A stretch of 24,222 bases of DNA from a virus, in the IMG/VR virus record IMGVR_UViG_3300042465_003254, positions 1 through 24,222 of that record; one strand, given 5' to 3'. The notes below the pieces were generated by a model. That model saw only the letters and a list, made by a program, of their open reading frames with translations, did no database searches and was not told the DNA's origin. The translations under genes were made by a program, and so were the position numbers. This document shows, piece by piece, positions 20,139 to 24,222 of this stretch; within the stretch, counting starts at the first letter, position 1, and the number at the start of each line of letters is the position of its first letter.

Positions 20139-20171
20139 GAAGGTATACAATATGTCTCAGTTCTGCAAATA

Positions 20172-20205
20172 AAGAGGCCCAAACCTCTACAGGTTCAGGC
20201 CTCTT
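20172..20205 (-). terminator. hairpin terminator after the gene at 20227
   Basis: An 8-bp outer stem (AAGAGGCC with GGCCTCTT) encloses a 2-base internal loop and a 5-bp inner stem (AACCT with AGGTT). On the minus strand it is followed by TATTTG, a weak T tract. It lies 21 bases after the stop of the gene at 20227-20703. Confidence 0.7.
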
Positions 20206-20226
20206 GCTGTGTTAGATTATTTAGTG

Positions 20227-20703
20227 TTAGATCTCTGCGACCTGGTTCATCTGCGGCCTCATCTTCAGAGACACCATAGCTCTCTGGGCTGCCTGTACCT
20301 CACGGATTTCTTCCGTATTGGTATGTGCAATGAACTGATCTTGAGCTGCTTCGTTCGTGGTATAGAACGTCTGGCGGAAGATTGGTTGATCATCCAGGCG
20401 GCATACTACACCGGAGTCACCGGCAATCTTCAGATCACGGTCGGGGTTTTCCGGATTGAACGGACTTAGGGACTCTTTTACGACGATCTTACCGGGCATT
20501 TCTTGACCTTCTGTAAAACCAGTTTCTACTAGGTCTTTAACGAGACCCTTGATCAGAGCAGAACGGCGGCTAATCCTCAACCAACCTTGATCGTTGATGA
20601 ATGAACCAGTTTGCTCTACCCGTACGTAACCGTATTCGGGGTTGTTTTCAGATACACTAATTACGTTGCCGTTCTTGTCGGCAGTTACTACTACTTTACC
20701 CAT
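20227..20703 (-). CDS. conserved-looking hypothetical phage protein
   Basis: A 158-residue protein. It has a beta-rich start (KVVVTADKNGNVISVSENNP, then YGYVRVEQTGSF), a helical segment with RISRRSALIKGLVKDLV, then a second beta part (MPGKIVVKESLSPF, GDSGVVCRLDDQPIFRQTFY). The end is Gln/Met-rich (VQAAQRAMVSLKMRPQM). No named family. Terminators on both sides (20172 and 20723) suggest separate transcription, often seen for abundant proteins. No promoter consensus was clear in the short upstream gap. Confidence 0.8.
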   Translation of the reverse strand: MGKVVVTADKNGNVISVSENNPEYGYVRVEQTGSFINDQGWLRISRRSALIKGLVKDLVETGFTEGQEMPGKIVVKESLSPFNPENPDRDLKIAGDSGVVCRLDDQPIFRQTFYTTNEAAQDQFIAHTNTEEIREVQAAQRAMVSLKMRPQMNQVAEI

Positions 20704-20722
20704 TGTTTAAGGTATTGATTGT

Positions 20723-20762
20723 GAGAAAATAAAAAGCCCCCAGGAGTTCTTCCGTGGGGGCT
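20723..20762 (-). terminator. strong intrinsic terminator after the gene at 20788
   Basis: On the minus strand an 8-bp stem (AGCCCCCA with TGGGGGCT, loop of 12) is followed by TTTTATTTTC. It lies 25 bases after the stop of the gene at 20788-21051. Confidence 0.85.
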
Positions 20763-20787
20763 CGGTGGGTTAACACCATCTAGGGGA

Positions 20788-21051
20788 CTATTCTTCATCC
20801 GGATCGTAGTCTATATCCGTATACGTTATCTTGTCTATGTCAGGTATATCAGTCAGGTCAGGCAGCACATCGGGTGGGTCTTCTGAGTGGGTTACCGGTT
20901 CTTTCTTATGCAAGACGGATCCAAACCATGGGTCTTCCAAGGTATCTCCGTAGTTGTAAGCAATAAGGTATTCCAGTTCTTCATCGGACATCTCTAGGTA
21001 CTGTTCTGTGCTGATCTCAATCACCCGTCCCGTGGGAAGTTGATACAACAT
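20788..21051 (-). CDS. small acidic phage protein
   Basis: An 87-residue protein. The N-terminal half is folded-looking (LYQLPTGRVIEISTEQYLEM, then DEELEYLIAYNYGD), and the C-terminal half is Asp/Pro-rich and acidic (DPPDVLPDLTDIPDIDKI). I have an impression of similar small proteins in Bacteroidota gut phages, but no function. It has its own promoter-like region and terminator, so it is a single-gene unit. Confidence 0.75.
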   Translation of the reverse strand: MLYQLPTGRVIEISTEQYLEMSDEELEYLIAYNYGDTLEDPWFGSVLHKKEPVTHSEDPPDVLPDLTDIPDIDKITYTDIDYDPDEE

Positions 21052-21059
21052 CAGGGTAG

Positions 21060-21114
21060 TATTTATATAAAACTAAGTTCTATATATTATACTACAAAGG
21101 TCTACAAGATATTA
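21060..21114 (-). promoter_or_regulatory. promoter-like region with TATCTTGTAGACC and CTTTGTAG
   Basis: The minus strand holds TATCTTGTAGACC (21099-21111), near-identical to TATATTTGTAGACC at 8637-8650, then CCTTTGTAG and TATAATATATAGAAC. It lies 10-60 bases before the ATG at 21051. The rest of the gap to 21141 contains no gene. Confidence 0.45.
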
Positions 21115-21141
21115 GGCGGATAATAGGGCTATACTCCGGGC

Positions 21142-21309
21142 TTAAGACTTACGAGTGGCGTCACGGAGCCTCTTTTTCCAGTAGGCATTGGTCTTATTAA
21201 TGACCTCTTGACGCTCTGCCAACTTGGTTTCAAGCTGCTTGACCCTGGTTTTCAGTTCCTCGGTTTGATCTTCGGTTCTAAAGAACACTTTACGCAATAG
21301 CTTGATCAT
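21142..21309 (-). CDS. 55-residue coiled-coil peptide
   Basis: ATG at 21309 opens a 55-codon frame. It begins MIKLLRKVFFRTEDQ and continues as a charged heptad-like helix (EELKTRVKQLETKLAERQ), then a basic end (WKKRLRDATRKS). It starts 6 bases after the stop of the helix-turn-helix gene, typical operon spacing. It fills what would otherwise be a 260-base gap. Function unknown. Confidence 0.65.
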   Translation of the reverse strand: MIKLLRKVFFRTEDQTEELKTRVKQLETKLAERQEVINKTNAYWKKRLRDATRKS

Positions 21310-21315
21310 ACAAAC

Positions 21316-21666
21316 TCAATATTTGACATCAACCAACTCCGGAGAGATAAACACGGACTTCACATTCTTCAGATCAATCTGGGTGCCATTGATCATCAGA
21401 GTAAACTGCGGCATATCTTGAGCCACCGCAATATCAGCGGCCGGGGCTTCTGCAGGGATACGATGCTTTCTGCTTGCACGCTTTTTACCTGATGTTTTAT
21501 ACAGCGGTTTTACTATACCTGCTTCAACCATTCTTTTTCTTACACTCTGTACCAGGCTGTAAGGAAGACCTGTTTGCTTGGAAATCTTAGTAAGACCGTG
21601 CCCATTGATCAGCAGAGTGTGCAGTTTGTTTAGCTCGTCTTGGGGGAGTTTCTTAACGCTGGTCAT
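21316..21666 (-). CDS. helix-turn-helix protein, putative regulator
   Basis: A 116-residue protein. Residues about 12-52 form a helix-turn-helix of the resolvase/MarR-like kind: ELNKLHTLLINGHGLTKIS, then TGLPYSLVQSVRKRMVEAG. A basic linker follows (SGKKRASRKHR), then an Ala/Pro stretch and a small C-terminal beta unit (FTLMINGTQIDLKNVKSVFI). This arrangement suits a DNA-binding regulator with a dimerisation tail. It is a candidate for the factor reading the GTTCT...AGAAC palindromes in this window, an untested idea. Confidence 0.7.
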   Translation of the reverse strand: MTSVKKLPQDELNKLHTLLINGHGLTKISKQTGLPYSLVQSVRKRMVEAGIVKPLYKTSGKKRASRKHRIPAEAPAADIAVAQDMPQFTLMINGTQIDLKNVKSVFISPELVDVKY

Positions 21667-21685
21667 GACTTGTGTTAATTGACGT

Positions 21686-21716
21686 GAATAAAAAAGCGTG
21701 ATACTCTACCACGCTT
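21686..21716 (-). terminator. intrinsic terminator after the gene at 21743
   Basis: On the minus strand a 7-bp stem (AAGCGTG with CACGCTT, loop of 9) is followed by TTTTATTC. It lies 26 bases after the stop of the gene at 21743-22285. Confidence 0.8.
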
Positions 21717-21742
21717 CATTGAGGATTAAAAAAAAGGACTAC

Positions 21743-22285
21743 TTAGTCTTTGAACTTTTGATACAGCCCGGTAAAGCGGCCGCTGACCATCTCGGGACTT
21801 TTCATACCCTCGATCTCTTGAAGCTTAATTTGATCTACCAGGTCACCATCTTCAGTTACCTGTTGACCATCTCGAACAATCTCATAGATAAGGGTCTCTG
21901 TGACATGTTCAAACTCCATATTGATGATCAGTACTTCTTTTTGGATCGGAAGATCCTTCCAGTTTTCCGGGACTTCCCCATCTATAGGAGCGGTACGCAG
22001 ATAAGCTTCTGAAGTCCAGGCTACCCCGTGCGGAGTGATCTTATCCCGGATCTTAGTAGCAATACCGGGTATCATCTTGTCTAGAAAGAGGTCTTTCCCG
22101 CGGTCAGATTTCATGATAGAGCTCGGGATCTCAATATGAATAATAGCGTCCCGGACGTCTATCGACTCATCCTTATGAACGCCAAAGATCGCAATATGAG
22201 CAGGCATACCTCCCATATCCGTCATCATCCTGGTTATGTTATCCAGGTATGTTTTCTTAAGTTCCTGATACGATTGATCAGTCAT
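21743..22285 (-). CDS. hypothetical protein
   Basis: A 180-residue protein. It has a helical start (YQELKKTYLDNITRMMTDMG), an alpha/beta middle (PAHIAIFGVHKDESIDVRDA, then IIHIEIPSSIM) and an acidic beta-like end (VLIINMEFEHVTETLIYEIV). No motif recognised. It lies 11 bases after the AAA+ gene and is the last gene of that operon before a terminator, so a link with the AAA+ protein is possible. Confidence 0.8.
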   Translation of the reverse strand: MTDQSYQELKKTYLDNITRMMTDMGGMPAHIAIFGVHKDESIDVRDAIIHIEIPSSIMKSDRGKDLFLDKMIPGIATKIRDKITPHGVAWTSEAYLRTAPIDGEVPENWKDLPIQKEVLIINMEFEHVTETLIYEIVRDGQQVTEDGDLVDQIKLQEIEGMKSPEMVSGRFTGLYQKFKD

Positions 22286-22296
22286 ATAAAAAGGGT

Positions 22297-23331
22297 TTAG
22301 AATACGAGGCCAGAGTTCACAAAGGACAAGTGGGTTCTTACGGCTTTTTCTCGGATGTAGACAACCTCATCAGTATACTCATCTGTCTTTTCATCGTACT
22401 CTTTGATAACAAACTGATCTTCAGAGATTACTTTAGTAATGATACCAACGTGTCTGTGATTAATATGCAAGTTTGAGTTAACGCTATATTCGGTGATATA
22501 GTCCGGATGAACGTTGACATAGGTGTTAACCTCTTGTTTCTCACCATCTACCAGCTTGTACACGTTGTACATGTCGGTCTTGTCTGCGTGAATGTTGAAG
22601 ACATCTTTGAAGTTCTCCGGGCTTTCATCGTGAATGTTAACTTCCTCTACTACGGATTTAACCAGGTCCATGGTGATAATGGGCAGCTCACTGATAAACT
22701 TTACCGTAGCGTCATACCAGTGATCATGAACCAGTTTGTCTTTAACGACTTCCATGATGACCGGTAGGGTCAGATCAGAGAAGGTCTTTACGTAACGCAC
22801 CCGGCTGGGACGCTGGAGCAGATTCTTGTCTACCCGGAGTTCGTTGGTAGTAAGCAGGAAGAACAACCGGTGTTGGGTCTTCAGTGCTCCATCCATGATG
22901 GTAAGCAAAGAGTTCTCATAACCGTCGTAGATCTTCTCAAATTCGTCTACAAAGACAACAACATCTTGCTGGATCTCGTTCAAAAAGCTGATCAGTTTAC
23001 CACTGTGAAAAGACACGATAATGACCGGTAACTCTAAACGGTTGGCAATCAGTTCTGCAGTTACTGTCTTTCCTGTACCCTTTAGCCCGTTCAGAAGAAT
23101 ACCGAAGTTGCCGGTAGTATGTTCCCAGGAGCGGATGACGCGGTCTACAAAGTCTGTTTCTACCCCGTAGATCTTATACGGGAAGACAAACTCTTCTTGT
23201 ACCTGGGCTAGATAAGGATTTTCAAACTGATCCAGTTGAAACTTGTATACACCTTTAGGTAATAGTTGCTTCTGAGTAGATACTTCACGAAGCATAAAGT
23301 TGTTAGCTGACTGCACCCATACGTTGTTCAT
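22297..23331 (-). CDS. AAA+ ATPase with C-terminal beta domain
   Basis: A 344-residue protein from ATG 23331; an in-frame start at 23385 would overlap the upstream gene. Walker A is NGLKGTGKTVTAE (K88, T89), Walker B is VVVFVDEFEK (D129, E130), sensor 1 is FFLLTTNE, and a probable Arg finger lies in LLQRPSRVRYV. The core resembles FtsH/Cdc48-type or phage clamp-loader-like AAA+ modules but lacks a protease domain. The last 90 residues look like a small beta barrel (HRHVGIITKVISEDQFVIKE). It may remodel a DNA or protein complex; the substrate is unknown. It starts 11 bases after the upstream gene's stop. Confidence 0.85.
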   Translation of the reverse strand: MNNVWVQSANNFMLREVSTQKQLLPKGVYKFQLDQFENPYLAQVQEEFVFPYKIYGVETDFVDRVIRSWEHTTGNFGILLNGLKGTGKTVTAELIANRLELPVIIVSFHSGKLISFLNEIQQDVVVFVDEFEKIYDGYENSLLTIMDGALKTQHRLFFLLTTNELRVDKNLLQRPSRVRYVKTFSDLTLPVIMEVVKDKLVHDHWYDATVKFISELPIITMDLVKSVVEEVNIHDESPENFKDVFNIHADKTDMYNVYKLVDGEKQEVNTYVNVHPDYITEYSVNSNLHINHRHVGIITKVISEDQFVIKEYDEKTDEYTDEVVYIREKAVRTHLSFVNSGLVF

Positions 23332-23342
23332 AGCTGTTGTTT

Positions 23343-23921
23343 TTAATCTGACCAGGTGTGTTGTTTGTAATAAAGTAGTTTCCAAAAGATTCGTTCACAT
23401 TTGTCATGGTTGTACGCGCAGACATACTGTGCCAGGGTTGCATTATCTTTATCCGTGTAACCCAGGTTAAACTTTTTACGCAGCTTTGTAGCTGTTCTCC
23501 TGTACTTAAACAGGAAGCTTGCCAGACGATCCTCGTGGATAGTAGCTTCCAGGGTGAGATAGTCACCGGTCGCGTCCACTGGTTTTAACCAATGAGATAC
23601 CTTGAGGTACTCATACATCTCGAACATGTAATACTCTTCAATGATCCGCTCGATCAGGTTGAGGGCCAAGGTTATATCCTTGTTGGCCTTTTCTACGCCA
23701 TAGTAGCGGTTGTTGGTCACCAGGTTCTCTCTCATGAACTCCAGCTTGCGTTGAAGCAGCGTGAGCATGTAGTGATTATGCCAGTGGTGATTGGTAAACA
23801 TCACCGGGAACCAGCGGATCGTGTTGTACAGACCCTGGAAGAACCGGCGGATAAATACGGGGATGTAACGATAGCCAAACTTAGACTCCTTTGGAATCCG
23901 TAGGGGGTAATACCTTTTCAT
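23343..23921 (-). CDS. conserved phage hypothetical protein
   Basis: A 192-residue basic and aromatic-rich protein. It has an Arg/Phe-rich start (VFIRRFFQGLYNTIRWFPVM), a His-rich patch (NHHWHNHYMLTLLQRKLEFM) and helical blocks around LALNLIERIIEEYYMFEMYE. The IRWFP plus Leu-rich helix pattern recurs in phage proteins of unknown function. There is no clear membrane segment. Its start overlaps the upstream gene by 41 bases, so translation is probably coupled. Confidence 0.8.
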   Translation of the reverse strand: MKRYYPLRIPKESKFGYRYIPVFIRRFFQGLYNTIRWFPVMFTNHHWHNHYMLTLLQRKLEFMRENLVTNNRYYGVEKANKDITLALNLIERIIEEYYMFEMYEYLKVSHWLKPVDATGDYLTLEATIHEDRLASFLFKYRRTATKLRKKFNLGYTDKDNATLAQYVCAYNHDKCERIFWKLLYYKQHTWSD

Positions 23922-24177
23922 CGAGATGGTTGATTAAGTCTTGTAGAGCAGGTACATCAGAAGGTTCAAGACGCATCATCTCCCAGTGTCCTTTGATCCC
24001 GGTGATCCCCAGGATATACTTCAGACCTACAGCGAGCCGTTTGAAAAACCCGAATGGTTTGAGCTGTACGTAGATGTACACATTGGGCGGGAAAAAGTCG
24101 TTGCCCGGTGCCTTACAGATAGTCAGCTCTTTGTGTTTCCTGTTAAGTTGGAAAATCGTTGATCCTTTGATCATCAT
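23881..24177 (-). CDS. conserved phage hypothetical protein
   Basis: A 98-residue protein starting MMIKGSTIFQLNRKHKELTI, with a beta-rich first half (VYIYVQLKPFGFFKRLA) and then GIKGHWEMMRLEPSDVPALQ, a helical end resembling a short domain seen in other phage proteins of unknown function. Its 3' end overlaps the next gene by 41 bases. The longer overlap is unusual, but both frames look coding. Confidence 0.7.
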   Translation of the reverse strand: MMIKGSTIFQLNRKHKELTICKAPGNDFFPPNVYIYVQLKPFGFFKRLAVGLKYILGITGIKGHWEMMRLEPSDVPALQDLINHLDEKVLPPTDSKGV

Positions 24178-24189
24178 GATCGGTTTTGG

Positions 24190-24222
24190 TTAAGAAATCG
24201 GTTTCACAGCTTTCACCCTGAC
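24190..24222 (-). CDS. C-terminal end of an upstream gene (partial)
   Basis: The last 10 codons of a minus-strand frame (VRVKAVKPIS) run from the window edge to a TAA at 24190-24192, 12 bases before the next ATG. This fits the close packing of neighbouring genes. Too little is visible to say more. Confidence 0.3.
   Translation of the reverse strand, partial: VRVKAVKPIS

Noticed and set aside
1-24222. tRNA genes, CRISPR arrays, insertion sequences or integration sites
   Set aside because: No cloverleaf-like segment, regularly spaced repeat, transposase or integrase was found by reading both strands; gaps are short and mostly explained by promoters or terminators.

Overview
The window is a stretch of a tailed-phage (Caudoviricetes) genome that most likely infects a Bacteroidota host. 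Genes are tightly packed, many with 4-bp ATGA overlaps. Genes seldom have a Shine-Dalgarno sequence, and several gene starts are preceded by the Bacteroidota-type -7 box TAnnTTTG. The gene set (DnaB-like helicase, variant Toprim primase, Sak4/RecA-like ATPase, SSB-like protein, PD-(D/E)XK nuclease, uracil-DNA glycosylase, SF2 helicase, AAA+ proteins, homing endonucleases, GH19 endolysin) resembles crAss-like and other large Bacteroidota phages. Capsid, portal, terminase and RNA polymerase genes are not in the window, so the family assignment is inference.

Layout. (1) Positions 1-8622, minus strand: early/replication module with a truncated hypothetical gene, a PD-(D/E)XK nuclease, small conserved phage proteins, a SegE-like GIY-YIG protein, primase, SSB-like protein, Sak4-like ATPase, DnaB-like helicase, a winged-helix-like protein and a protein with a DnaA domain IV fold. 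(2) Positions 8623-8732: a divergent switch region with promoter-like elements facing both ways. (3) Positions 8733-11614, plus strand: a lysis-type cassette with small membrane proteins, a spanin-like protein, a Lys/Pro-rich protein, a GH19 endolysin, a 41-residue basic peptide and a holin-like protein with three Ca-loop motifs, ended by a strong terminator. (4) Positions 11631-16104, minus strand: VWA protein, MoxR-type AAA+ ATPase with an unusual N-terminal extension, a low-complexity partner and uracil-DNA glycosylase. (5) Positions 16137-16418: a lone plus-strand gene. (6) Positions 16405-24222, minus strand: NinB-like protein, SF2 helicase, GIY-YIG endonuclease, HNH endonuclease, small hypotheticals, a helix-turn-helix protein and a second AAA+ ATPase.

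The strongest unusual signal is at 17825-18687. A 28-codon fragment homologous to the 5' end of the SF2 helicase gene lies upstream of a GIY-YIG endonuclease gene, and its homology stops inside the Walker A motif. The intact helicase gene follows the endonuclease, begins with GTG inside the endonuclease gene, and carries a diverged, AT-rich copy of the same 5' segment. This looks like a mobile endonuclease cassette that cut the helicase gene at its P-loop and supplied a replacement 5' end, making a chimeric helicase. Other signals are a recurring TAnnTTTGTAGA promoter, GTTCT...AGAAC palindromes that could be operators, a long structured element between the MoxR and VWA genes, and a holin-like protein with calcium and zinc motifs.
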